Part shown: positions 1-6,152 of the stretch, one piece after another
Position numbering within the stretch: the first letter of the stretch is position 1
Layout of the letters: every line of letters begins with the position of its first letter
From: Candidatus Ventricola intestinavium
Lineage (GTDB): Bacteria; Bacillota; Clostridia; Christensenellales; Aristaeellaceae
Direction: 5' to 3'
Length of the DNA: 7,674 nucleotides
Assembly: GCA_018715105.1 (NCBI GenBank)
Contig: DVMG01000119.1
Span: 1 to 7,674 of the forward strand
The notes under the pieces: generated by a model
The model's database searches: none
What the model was told of the DNA's origin: nothing
The model's input: only the letters and a program-made list of their open reading frames with translations
Position numbers and translations under genes: made by a program

Positions 1-435
1 GTGGCCGATCATCGTGGTGGACAGATGGCCGATGTGAAAACGCTTGGCGATGTTGATCGAGGAATAATCCAGGCAGACCGTCTTTCCCCGGCCCACATCG
101 CTGGAGCCCCAGCGGCCGGGCTGGGCCAGGACGGCCTCCACAATGCTGCGGGCCATGCAGCTGCGCTTTAAAAACACATTGAGATATCCGCCCACCACCT
201 CTGCGCGCTCAATTTCCTCGCAACAAAGCTTCTGAGCCAGCGCGGAGGCAATCGCCTGCGGCGCTCTGCGCAGGGATTTGGAAAGCCTGAAGCAGGGCAG
301 CGCAAAATCGCCCAGCTTTTTATCCGGCGGGATTTCCATCATGGCCGCCAGTTCTTCGGCGCTGATGCCGCAGTTTTCAAAGCAGCATGCCTCCGCCTTG
401 GCGATTTCCCCGGCGATCCTCTGTTTCATATCCAT
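1..435 (-). CDS. argS: Arginyl-tRNA synthetase, N-terminal 145 residues (runs off left edge)
   Basis: Class I aminoacyl-tRNA synthetase that charges tRNA-Arg with arginine in the cytoplasm. Only the N-terminal quarter is present. Residues about 1-90 match the ArgRS-specific N-terminal (Add-1) domain, with the typical stretch PPDKKLGDFALPCFRLSK at 36-53. Residues 122-145 carry the catalytic-fold entry DYSSINIAKRFHIGHLSTT, with the class I HIGH signature at 134-137. The usual residue after NIAK is Pro (NIAKPFHIGH); here it is Arg132, a small deviation. The ATG at 435 is preferred over the in-frame ATG at 429: AGGAG lies 11 bases before the first and 17 before the second. It follows the DUF896 gene by 98 bases with no obvious promoter between them, so co-transcription is likely. 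Family assignment is firm; the rest of the protein is not visible. Confidence 0.94.
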   Translation of the reverse strand, partial: MDMKQRIAGEIAKAEACCFENCGISAEELAAMMEIPPDKKLGDFALPCFRLSKSLRRAPQAIASALAQKLCCEEIERAEVVGGYLNVFLKRSCMARSIVEAVLAQPGRWGSSDVGRGKTVCLDYSSINIAKRFHIGHLSTTMIGH

Positions 436-533
436 AAACTCGCATTCTCCTTCTCAACGCCTGCCCCTGCGTGCAGAAATTTACGTTCTTCCATGCCCTC
501 ATGCCGGCTTTTCCTTGCGGATGGCCGCCCGGA

Positions 534-743
534 TCAATTCGGCTTTTTCTTGACCAGAGGAAGGTAACTGCCGTCCTCCTGCTCCACGCGCACGCGGCTA
601 AGCACGTCTTCCATGTTGGCACGGAATTCCCTGAGGTATTGCACGCGCAGGCGGGCCTGCTCCTGTGCCTCCTCGGCGGTCAGGCCCACGTTTTTTTTCT
701 TGCGTGCCAGTTCATTGATGCGTTCAATCTGTTCATGTTCCAT
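534..743 (-). CDS. DUF896 / YnzC-family small protein (69 aa)
   Basis: Small, charged, all-helical cytoplasmic protein of the DUF896 (YnzC) family. The signature is at the N-terminus: IERINELARKKK (residues 6-17), then GLTAEEAQEQARLRVQYLREFR (20-41), ending in a basic tail. Family members are about 65-80 residues, so this one is full length. The known fold is a short two-helix hairpin; the biochemical role is unknown. In Bacillus subtilis ynzC lies beside the SOS gene yneA, but no LexA-type GAAC-N4-GTTC box was seen here. The start has an excellent AGGAGG nine bases upstream. A good sigma-A promoter at 777-805 sits just upstream, so the gene probably starts a transcript that includes argS. 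Confidence 0.93.
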   Translation of the reverse strand: MEHEQIERINELARKKKNVGLTAEEAQEQARLRVQYLREFRANMEDVLSRVRVEQEDGSYLPLVKKKPN

Positions 744-776
744 ATCCGGCGTCCTCCTGCGGGTTTGTCGCCCCTC

Positions 777-805
777 ATCATAGCGTTTTTTTCCGCCCGC
801 GTCAA
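777..805 (-). promoter_or_regulatory. Sigma-A promoter for the DUF896-argS unit
   Basis: Read on the minus strand, TTGACG (805-800) and TATGAT (782-777) are separated by exactly 17 bases, each one mismatch from the sigma-A consensus. The spacer contains a run of seven A. The -35 begins only four bases after the Nudix stop codon (812-810), and transcription would start near 770, about 27 bases before the DUF896 start. This makes DUF896 and argS independently expressible from the nag genes upstream. Inferred from sequence only. Confidence 0.75.
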
Positions 806-809
806 GCGC

Positions 810-1271
810 CTACAGCGCCGCCGGCTGGCCCAGGCGCTCGATTTGAAGCCTCTCGTCAAAACGTTCGCCCGCCCATCGGTGCAGCGCAAACACAAGCGCC
901 GCCTTTGCCGTCTGCGAAGCAAGCGGCATCCTTGCAAACGCGCGGGCATGGCTTTCCCGCTCGTCCGCCCAATCGGATACGGCGGCCGTGAACGCATATC
1001 CGCCGCTTTCCTTTCCGTCTTCCCCGGTCACGGAATATTCGCAAAGAGGCGTCACGTCAAACACGGCCTCCCCCATGGCCCGGCCCAGCACGCGGCGCGC
1101 CGTCTCCTCTGCGCTCTCTCCGCTCTGGATCGTCCCCTCCGGCAGCATCCACAGCGCGTTGATCTCGTCACGGCAGAGGATGAGCGCCTCGCCCACAGCC
1201 GCCAGCACCATCACCTGCTGCCTGGGCACGCGGCGCTTCTTTTCACCCGGCGCATAAATCGTACACTGCAC
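810..1271 (-). CDS. Nudix-fold protein with degenerate catalytic box (153 aa)
   Basis: Nudix hydrolases cleave nucleoside diphosphates linked to another group, using Mg2+ held by the box G-x5-E-x7-REUxEE-x-GU. This protein has the surrounding fold: strand QQVMVLAAVGEALILCR (18-34), then LWMLPEGTIQSGE (40-52), then the helix to G67. The first half of the box is intact (G46, E52, R60), but the next residues read V61-L62-G63-R64-A65. The three catalytic/metal-binding glutamates of REUxEE are therefore absent, and the final hydrophobic position is Glu68. The C-terminal part (about 75-130) continues the usual strands and helix. It is likely a non-hydrolytic, ligand-binding or structural Nudix homologue, or an enzyme with shifted metal ligands. 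The start is GTG, decided by AAAGGAG six bases upstream. It follows nagA by 81 bases without a visible promoter, so it may be the third gene of the nag transcript. Confidence 0.83.
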   Translation of the reverse strand: MQCTIYAPGEKKRRVPRQQVMVLAAVGEALILCRDEINALWMLPEGTIQSGESAEETARRVLGRAMGEAVFDVTPLCEYSVTGEDGKESGGYAFTAAVSDWADERESHARAFARMPLASQTAKAALVFALHRWAGERFDERLQIERLGQPAAL

Positions 1272-1277
1272 GGCATT

Positions 1278-1284
1278 CTCCTTT
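1278..1284 (-). promoter_or_regulatory. Ribosome binding site fixing the GTG start of the Nudix-fold gene
   Basis: The minus strand reads AAAGGAG followed by six bases and then GTG. An ATG three bases upstream of that GTG (1274-1276) is in another frame. The spacing supports GTG as the initiation codon. Confidence 0.7.
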
Positions 1285-1292
1285 CCGCAGAG

Positions 1293-1344
1293 GCGGCTTT
1301 CTTTTTCGCGTTCCTCTCTTCGCGGCTTTCTTTCTCACGGCTTT
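1293..1344. repeat. Short repeat GCGGCTTTCTTT in the nagA-Nudix gap
   Basis: The 12-mer GCGGCTTTCTTT occurs exactly at 1293-1304 and 1322-1333, and its core CGGCTTT recurs at 1338-1344. On the minus strand the nagA-Nudix spacer is thus purine-rich, with repeated AAAGAAAGCCGC. No strong hairpin with a U-tract was found, so this is not a convincing terminator. It may be low-complexity drift or a mRNA processing or stability element. Confidence 0.5.
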
Positions 1345-1352
1345 GCGCGCCG

Positions 1353-2465
1353 TCAGGCAAGGACGCCCGCAAAGCGCCATTGCGCATCCATCAGCGCCAA
1401 TACCCCCGCATATCCGGGAGCAAGGCGGCCATAGCCCTTCGCACCGATCGAATCCGCGGGCGTGCTCGTGGCCATCGGGATGACCTTCTCCGGCGGAACA
1501 TGCGCCAGGGTGATCATGTTTTGCACCGCCTGATGCAGGAGCAGCGTGGATCCGGCCAGCACGCCGTTTTCAAGCCGTGCCGCGCCGTCTTTCACCGTCA
1601 CCGCCTGTCCCCCCAGCTCATAGCGGCCATCCGGCAGCCCCGCGGCTTCCATCGAATCGGAGATGAGCGCAACGCCCCTCTCTCCCTTGCACAGCGCCGC
1701 GATGCGCAGCACGTCGGGATGCAGATGGATGCCGTCGGCGATAACCTGCACAAGAATCCGCTCATCCGCCAGCCCCGCGCCGGGCACGCCCGGCTCCCGG
1801 TGATGCAGCGGCGTCTGCGCATTGAACAGATGCGTGATCTGGGAAAGCCCGGCGTCCGCCGCCGCATGCACCTGCGCGGCCGACGCGGCCGAATGCGCCG
1901 CGCAGGTCACAACGCCGCGTGCCTTCAGGTAGGCGATCAGCGGCCCCGCGCCGGGCAGCTCGGGGGCAAGCGTCATCATCCGCACGCAGGAAAGCCCCCT
2001 GACCATGGCCTCATACGCCTCTGCGGATGGAAGGCTCAGGCATGCCTCCAGCTGCGCGCCCTTGTATTTCGGGGAAAGGAACGGCGCTTCCATATGCGCG
2101 CCGAGGACGGCCGCGCCGCGCGGCTGCGGCCTGTCCATCACCGCCTGGATGCCGCAAAGGGCCTCGTAGGTCTGTTCCGGCCAGGCGCTCATCGTCGTGG
2201 GCACAAAAGCCGCCACACCCGTTTCAAGCAGGCCGTCGCTCATCCTGCGCACATCCGCTTCCCCGCGCATGCAATCCGCACCGCCAAACGCATGGATGTG
2301 GATATCCACAAAGCCCGGCAGCACAAAAAGCCCGGCGGCATCCTGCACTTCCTCGCCCGGCTCCGCCTCCAGCTGTCCCACCGCGGCGATTTTCCCGCCA
2401 TGCAGGCGGACATCCGCCCTGGTAAAGCGCCCGTCTGCAAAACAAACTCCATTTTTTACAAGCAT
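1353..2465 (-). CDS. nagA: N-acetylglucosamine-6-phosphate deacetylase
   Basis: Cytoplasmic amidohydrolase that removes acetate from GlcNAc-6-P to give glucosamine-6-P, the substrate of NagB. The TIM-barrel metallo-hydrolase signatures are all present: PGFVDIHIHAFGG with the HxH metal pair (His56, His58), GAHMEAPFLSPKYKGAQ with Glu126, His191 in CAAHSAA, THLFNAQTPLHHREPG (211-225) with His212, DGIHLH (244-249), and the catalytic Asp270 in LISDSMEAAGLPDG. The HxH pair indicates the two-metal Bacillus-type site, not the single-metal E. coli form. Some normally conserved glycines are replaced by alanine (GHMEG to HMEA, GHS to AHS), a mild oddity that leaves the metal ligands intact. At 370 residues it is slightly short but complete. 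It starts three bases after the nagB stop with a GAGGGA site inside the end of nagB, so the two are translationally linked. No sugar transporter lies in the window. Confidence 0.97.
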   Translation of the reverse strand: MLVKNGVCFADGRFTRADVRLHGGKIAAVGQLEAEPGEEVQDAAGLFVLPGFVDIHIHAFGGADCMRGEADVRRMSDGLLETGVAAFVPTTMSAWPEQTYEALCGIQAVMDRPQPRGAAVLGAHMEAPFLSPKYKGAQLEACLSLPSAEAYEAMVRGLSCVRMMTLAPELPGAGPLIAYLKARGVVTCAAHSAASAAQVHAAADAGLSQITHLFNAQTPLHHREPGVPGAGLADERILVQVIADGIHLHPDVLRIAALCKGERGVALISDSMEAAGLPDGRYELGGQAVTVKDGAARLENGVLAGSTLLLHQAVQNMITLAHVPPEKVIPMATSTPADSIGAKGYGRLAPGYAGVLALMDAQWRFAGVLA

Positions 2466-2468
2466 GGC

Positions 2469-3191
2469 TCATTCCCTCATCAATCGGCTTGCCTCGCGGT
2501 CGGCCAGGATCACGCAGCATGGATGCAGCTGCAAAATCGATGCCGGCACATGCGGGGTAATCGGCCCGCGAATGGTATTATAAACCGCTTCGGCCTTGTT
2601 TTCGCCCGTGGCAACCAGCACCACGCACTTCGCCGCCATGATATTGCCGATGCCCATGGAAATCGCCTGGCGCGGCACTTCATCCGCGCTGCGGAAAAAG
2701 CGCGCGTTGGCCTCGATGGTGTCCTTGGCCAGCGTGACGATATGCGTGCCGTATGTAAACTCCTCCGCCGGCTCATTGAAGCCGATGTGGCCATTGCGGC
2801 CGATGCCCAGCAGCTGGATGTCGATGCCGCCGGCCGACCGGATCTTCTCGTCATAGGCGGCGCCGGCCATGGCGGACCGTCCGCTGGGCAGGTGCACGTT
2901 TTCCGCACGCAGATTGACCTTGCCAAAGAGGTGCTCCTGCATGAAGGCATGATAACTCAGGGGATTCTTGTGGTCGATGCCTACATATTCGTCAAGGTTG
3001 AACGTGCGGATCCTGTCAAAGTCGATCACGCCGCGTTCGTACCATTGCACGAGCATCTCGTAAGCCGGAATCGGGGTGGAGCCCGTCGCCAGGCCAAGCA
3101 CGCTGTCTCCCTTGCGGGTGATCTGCGCCGCAAGGAGCACACCGGCGGCCTCGCAGGCAGCCCTTGCGCTTTCGTAGACGTGGAATTCCAT
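2469..3191 (-). CDS. nagB: Glucosamine-6-phosphate deaminase
   Basis: Converts glucosamine-6-P to fructose-6-P and ammonia, feeding amino sugars into glycolysis. The protein has 240 residues, typical for the short Bacillota form that lacks the C-terminal allosteric extension of E. coli NagB. Signatures in order: phosphate-binding LGLATGSTPIPAYEML (32-47), TFNLDEYVGI (63-72) with catalytic Asp67, and DIQLLGIGRNGHIGFNEP (124-141) with His135 and Glu140. Asn133 stands where E. coli has Asp141; this is the normal residue in Bacillus NagB and not a defect. The ATG is preceded by GAGGAGGG with six-base spacing. It is the first gene of the nag unit, with its own promoter at 3261-3289. The regulator is not in the window. 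Confidence 0.98.
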   Translation of the reverse strand: MEFHVYESARAACEAAGVLLAAQITRKGDSVLGLATGSTPIPAYEMLVQWYERGVIDFDRIRTFNLDEYVGIDHKNPLSYHAFMQEHLFGKVNLRAENVHLPSGRSAMAGAAYDEKIRSAGGIDIQLLGIGRNGHIGFNEPAEEFTYGTHIVTLAKDTIEANARFFRSADEVPRQAISMGIGNIMAAKCVVLVATGENKAEAVYNTIRGPITPHVPASILQLHPCCVILADREASRLMRE

Positions 3192-3218
3192 ACAATGCCC
3201 TCCTCGATGATCTACTTC

Positions 3219-3244
3219 GTTTTCCTGATGTTCTTTTCAGATGT
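3219..3244. repeat. Imperfect 13-bp tandem repeat in the nagB leader
   Basis: Two adjacent 13-base units, 3219-3231 and 3232-3244, match at 9 of 13 positions; on the minus strand they read ACATCTGAAAAGA and ACATCAGGAAAAC. They lie between the predicted nagB transcription start (about 3254) and the ribosome binding site. This could be a regulator site or chance; no clear cre or GntR-type (NagR/YvoA) palindrome was found. Confidence 0.3.
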
Positions 3245-3260
3245 CCTTTCCATTTTATTC

Positions 3261-3289
3261 ATTATAACACAGTTCCCTCGGGATGCACA
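3261..3289 (-). promoter_or_regulatory. Extended -10 promoter of nagB-nagA
   Basis: On the minus strand a perfect TATAAT (3266-3261) is preceded by TGT, giving the extended -10 motif TGnTATAAT. A weak -35, TGTGCA (3289-3284, three of six consensus bases), lies 17 bases upstream. The spacer contains the interrupted palindrome TCCC-TC-GGGA (3274-3283), well placed for an operator. The strong extended -10 with a poor -35 and an inverted repeat in the spacer fits a regulated catabolic promoter, though regulation is inferred. Confidence 0.75.
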
Positions 3290-3317
3290 GGGCACGCGCC
3301 GTGTTTTCCCTGTTTTT
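3288..3317. other. Bulged hairpin between the Hsp70-like gene and nagB
   Basis: CAGGG (3288-3292) pairs with CCCTG (3308-3312) and CACG (3293-3296) with CGTG (3300-3303), around a CGC loop and a four-base bulge. On the plus strand it is followed by five T (3313-3317); on the minus strand, where the upstream operon ends at 3324, no U-tract follows. It may be a weak terminator or transcript-end stabiliser for the Hsp70-like operon. It overlaps the nagB -35. Confidence 0.3.
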
Positions 3318-3323
3318 GCGTGA

Positions 3324-5228
3324 TCAGGCGCAGATGGACATTTCGGCATTCCTGGCCATCTGTTCGAGCTGGGCGCCCAGTGTGCCGGCCAGGTTGCGGC
3401 AGATCCGAGCGGAAAATCCGTTGGCCGGATCGGCAAGCGCGCGGATCACAGCCTGCTCCATTCCCTCCCGCTGACGGGAAAGGCCCTTTTTGACCGCGCT
3501 GTCTGTAACCAGCCGGCGCGCCAGCAATGGAATCCGGGCTTTTCTGAGCGCTTTTTCCATGCCGGGCCTGCCCACGATGGCCAGCAGCACACCCGCCGCC
3601 GCCCCGGCAATCAGCCCTGCCGGGCCCGTGCTCACAAGCGCCACACCGCCGCCGCCGCACAGGCCCGCGCCGATTACGGCCAGCACCACACCGGCCAGGC
3701 CGGAAAGCACATCCATGCCCATCGCGTCGAGCAGCGAGATCTTCACGCCGCTCAGCCCCGCGTCAACCCGTGTTCCGGAGAGGGACATGCGTTCGGGCGG
3801 AACCCCGCAGCGCATGCACAGCGCCGTCAGATCGCCCTCCAGGGTGCGCATCAGCGCATGAAGCCACGCCTTCAAATCCTCTTCCATGCGCCCGGCAACC
3901 GCATCGCCTTCAAACGCCCGGCTGATCTTCTGCTCCATGAGCGCGTCGAGCTCCGCGATGGTTTCCACGCCGCCCCGCCGCCACAGAGCCACGGCCTCCA
4001 GCGCGCTTTCCTGCGCGGTTTCAAACAGGGCGCGCGCAACCGGCTGGTACAGCTCGTGCACACTCGCATTCACCGCCGCGGCCAGCCTGTCCCCATGGGC
4101 GATGGAAGCCACCTCCTGCCGGAAAATGCGCAGATGCTCATCCACCCGCCCGGCGTAGGAAAGCCCCCTGGCAATGGAGCATTCCGGTTCCGGACAGAGC
4201 ACGAGCAGGCTGTCTGAAAACGCTTCCCTGCACGCCTGGCGGAAAAACGCCATGCGCGATGCGCCGCCCGTGAGAATGACCACCCGCGGTGGACAGGCGC
4301 GGCTGACCTCCCGCGCCGCATGCAGCGCATCCTGCAGGCAGCTCATGAAGCTGCGCCCGCCCAGGGCGGGCATGGGCGCGTTCACAATCTCCTCGACCGT
4401 GCCGGAGTCAAGGTGCAGTTCCAGCACCTGTGTCTGATCATAGCAGATGACAAGCTGCTTTTTCAGCGCGCCGTCCCGCCACGCCTCCTCGTCGGTGAAG
4501 TAGGTTTCCTTCAGCCTTCGGGCTTCAAGCTCGCAGTAGCTGTGCCAGGCGGGGCTGCTGGCAAACACGGCTTCAAGCGCCTGCCTGTCCGGCGAGGCGG
4601 CGACGGCGCGCGCGAGGATCATCGCATCCAGCAGGCCGCCGCCCAGATTGGCATCGCCAAAGAGCGAAAGCTCCTGCTGATGCCCATCCACGATATAGGC
4701 AAAATCCGTCGTCGAGGAACCGATATCGATCACCAGAGCGCTTTGCCGCATCAGCGCCGGATCAATGCGCAGTCCACGCGCATGGCGCGCATAGAGGAAG
4801 GCCGCGCGCGGCTCCGGCACCACGCTGACATTTGGAAAGCCCGCCGATTCAAGCAGCGCGGCATACTGCTCCCGACGGCCCTCTCCCCAGCCCGCCGGGC
4901 AGCCCACTACCGTGCGGGAAACCTGCGCCATCAGCGCCGGCTCTGTGCGCATGAGCTGGGCCATCACGCCCTGCGCAAACGCGCGCACATCGCCCGAGGC
5001 AGCCGGATCTGTCAGATATCGGGATTTAAAGCGCACCTTCACATCCTGCGCCCCGGAAAGCACACTCGCCTCTTCCCCCACCACGACGCGCCCATCGCGG
5101 ATGCCCACCGCGGAGAGCATGCTTGCACGGCCAAACAGGGGCACCATGCGTGGTTCCACCGTGGAATCCCCGTCAAGGAGCGCCACCGCGCTCTCCCCGT
5201 CGCCCAGGTCAAATCCCAGGATCTTCAT
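3324..5228 (-). CDS. Hsp70/DnaK-like ATPase with C-terminal membrane hairpin (634 aa)
   Basis: The N-terminal 360 residues are an Hsp70/actin-fold nucleotide-binding domain. Phosphate-1 is GFDLGDGESAVAL (5-17), a probable catalytic lysine is Lys68 in VKVRFKSR, the connect region is PEPRAA (138-143, like DnaK EPTAA), phosphate-2 is VIDIGSSTTDFAYI (166-179), and the adenosine motif is VILTGGASRMAFF (317-329), followed by CSIARGLSYAG. The DnaK interdomain linker and beta-sandwich peptide-binding domain are not recognisable. Instead there is a helical region (about 365-500), then a glycine- and alanine-rich hydrophobic stretch at 507-553 able to form two membrane helices, and a basic helical tail (559-634). 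This suggests a membrane-anchored Hsp70 relative, not a general chaperone. The ATG overlaps the upstream gene's TGA (ATGA), and AAGGGGGTGA lies seven bases upstream, so the pair is translationally coupled. ATP binding is well supported; substrate and function are unknown. Confidence 0.92.
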   Translation of the reverse strand: MKILGFDLGDGESAVALLDGDSTVEPRMVPLFGRASMLSAVGIRDGRVVVGEEASVLSGAQDVKVRFKSRYLTDPAASGDVRAFAQGVMAQLMRTEPALMAQVSRTVVGCPAGWGEGRREQYAALLESAGFPNVSVVPEPRAAFLYARHARGLRIDPALMRQSALVIDIGSSTTDFAYIVDGHQQELSLFGDANLGGGLLDAMILARAVAASPDRQALEAVFASSPAWHSYCELEARRLKETYFTDEEAWRDGALKKQLVICYDQTQVLELHLDSGTVEEIVNAPMPALGGRSFMSCLQDALHAAREVSRACPPRVVILTGGASRMAFFRQACREAFSDSLLVLCPEPECSIARGLSYAGRVDEHLRIFRQEVASIAHGDRLAAAVNASVHELYQPVARALFETAQESALEAVALWRRGGVETIAELDALMEQKISRAFEGDAVAGRMEEDLKAWLHALMRTLEGDLTALCMRCGVPPERMSLSGTRVDAGLSGVKISLLDAMGMDVLSGLAGVVLAVIGAGLCGGGGVALVSTGPAGLIAGAAAGVLLAIVGRPGMEKALRKARIPLLARRLVTDSAVKKGLSRQREGMEQAVIRALADPANGFSARICRNLAGTLGAQLEQMARNAEMSICA

Positions 5229-6085
5229 GCACTCACCCCCTTTTGCCGGGCAGAAACCGCCGCCACGCCGCGCCGCAGCACGTTTCCATCCTGAACCATG
5301 GCCGGACGCACCGTGCGTGTGTCGCCGAGGGTGGGCAGCACGTCAAACAACGCGGCATGCTCTTCCCCGTAGAAAACTGCCTCCACGCCCATCCTCCGCA
5401 GATACTGCTCGGCCTGACCCACCACGCGAACGGCCAGATCCTCCCGGCCGGACGCGCTTGCCTCCATCATGGAGGCGAGCAGATCGAGCATCGCGTCATC
5501 CACCGTGCCCGAAAGGCATGCCGGGCCGCTCTCCGTCTCAATCAGCGCCAAATCACTCACGCACACATCCGCTGCCTGGCAGATCTCGCCCACCTCGCGA
5601 AGAAGCGCCTGCGCGTCTACCGTCAGCACGCCCTCCGCCACGCCCTGCGCGCCGGCCTGCTCAGGCGCCCGCGCCGCGCCGGCATACAGGAGAAACGCGC
5701 CGATTCCCTGAAAAAGCGCCGTCATAGCGCTCCCGCTCAGCACGGCATGCACGGCCAGCCCGGCCAGCACAAGCGCCCCCGCCCCCAGCAGGCCCATGCG
5801 CAGCCCGCGCGCAGGGGCCGCATGCCGCGGTTCCTCCGGCTGCCTGAGCACGATCCGGCCGCCGGCACGCGCAGCCCGCAGAAACAGCGGCGAGCGCCTG
5901 GCCAGCGCCAGCACGGCCAGCTGCCGCTGGCGGATTTTGTCATCCGGCTCGTCCTGAGCCAGGTCGCATGCGATCTGCTCCAGGGTCATCGTCGCGGCGG
6001 CGATGGCCTGCGCCGCATCCTGCGCGCTCTCCAGCTGGGCGCACAGCGCATCCCTTCGATTTTCAAATGCGGTGACCGCGTTCAT
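5225..6085 (-). CDS. Two-membrane-segment partner of the Hsp70-like ATPase (286 aa), possible GrpE-like tail
   Basis: Not a family I can name. Residues 1-75 are helical and charged, possibly coiled coil. A basic linker leads to two hydrophobic segments at about 97-116 (MGLLGAGALVLAGLAVHAVL) and 121-136, separated by a very short turn, so both soluble ends should face the cytoplasm. Residues 150-286 form a soluble alpha/beta region. Its end, FDVLPTLGDTRTVRPAMVQDG and LRRGVAAV (247-277), loosely resembles the C-terminal beta-domain of GrpE (TVVEVLQ-GY-RVLRPAMV), the Hsp70 exchange factor. That likeness plus the 4-base overlap with the Hsp70-like gene suggests a dedicated co-factor, but this is inference. 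The frame is open to 6154, but the ATG at 6085 has GGAGGA five bases upstream, and longer starts would overlap the promoter. Confidence 0.85.
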   Translation of the reverse strand: MNAVTAFENRRDALCAQLESAQDAAQAIAAATMTLEQIACDLAQDEPDDKIRQRQLAVLALARRSPLFLRAARAGGRIVLRQPEEPRHAAPARGLRMGLLGAGALVLAGLAVHAVLSGSAMTALFQGIGAFLLYAGAARAPEQAGAQGVAEGVLTVDAQALLREVGEICQAADVCVSDLALIETESGPACLSGTVDDAMLDLLASMMEASASGREDLAVRVVGQAEQYLRRMGVEAVFYGEEHAALFDVLPTLGDTRTVRPAMVQDGNVLRRGVAAVSARQKGVSA

Positions 6086-6090
6086 CGTCG

Positions 6091-6096
6091 TCCTCC
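6091..6096 (-). promoter_or_regulatory. Ribosome binding site deciding the start of the 286-aa membrane protein
   Basis: GGAGGA on the minus strand sits five bases before the ATG at 6085. The upstream in-frame ATG at 6154 overlaps the promoter -10 at 6158-6153, so it cannot be in the main transcript. Confidence 0.75.
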
Positions 6097-6124
6097 GTTT
6101 CTCATGACAGCGTAAATGGTTTTT

Positions 6125-6140
6125 CGGGCGCAGCCGCCCG
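6125..6140 (-). other. GC-rich leader hairpin of the Hsp70-like operon
   Basis: CGGGCG (6125-6130) and CGCCCG (6135-6140) form a perfect 6-bp GC stem with a four-base loop. It lies 5 to 20 bases into the predicted 60-base leader of the minus-strand operon. No CIRCE heat-shock operator (TTAGCACTC-N9-GAGTGCTAA) is present. The hairpin may stabilise the mRNA 5' end or act as a regulatory structure. On the minus strand it is followed by A residues, so it is not a terminator there. Confidence 0.5.
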
Positions 6141-6152
6141 CTTTTCAGCATC

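Noticed and set aside
516..527. GCGG-ATGG-CCGC hairpin between DUF896 and argS as a terminator
   Set aside because: The stem is only 4 bp and no T-run follows on the minus strand, so DUF896 and argS are more likely co-transcribed.
2847..2885. Asn133 in NagB in place of the E. coli active-site aspartate, as a possible inactivating change
   Set aside because: The GIGRNGHIGFNEP motif is the normal form in Bacillus NagB, so it does not indicate loss of activity.
471..3323. A 950-codon open frame on the plus strand across nagB, nagA, the Nudix and DUF896 genes
   Set aside because: It is antisense with codon boundaries aligned to all four real genes. Stops in that frame need TTA, CTA or TCA codons in the sense genes, which are rare in this GC-rich genome. 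The translation is Arg/His/Pro rich without domains, and it runs through intergenic spacers.
4320..6115. Long plus-strand open frames (4320-5294, 4912-5727 and 5123-6115) opposite the Hsp70-like operon
   Set aside because: They are antisense shadows with Arg/His/Pro-rich composition and no ribosome binding site. The sense strand carries clear Hsp70 motifs and a coupled start.
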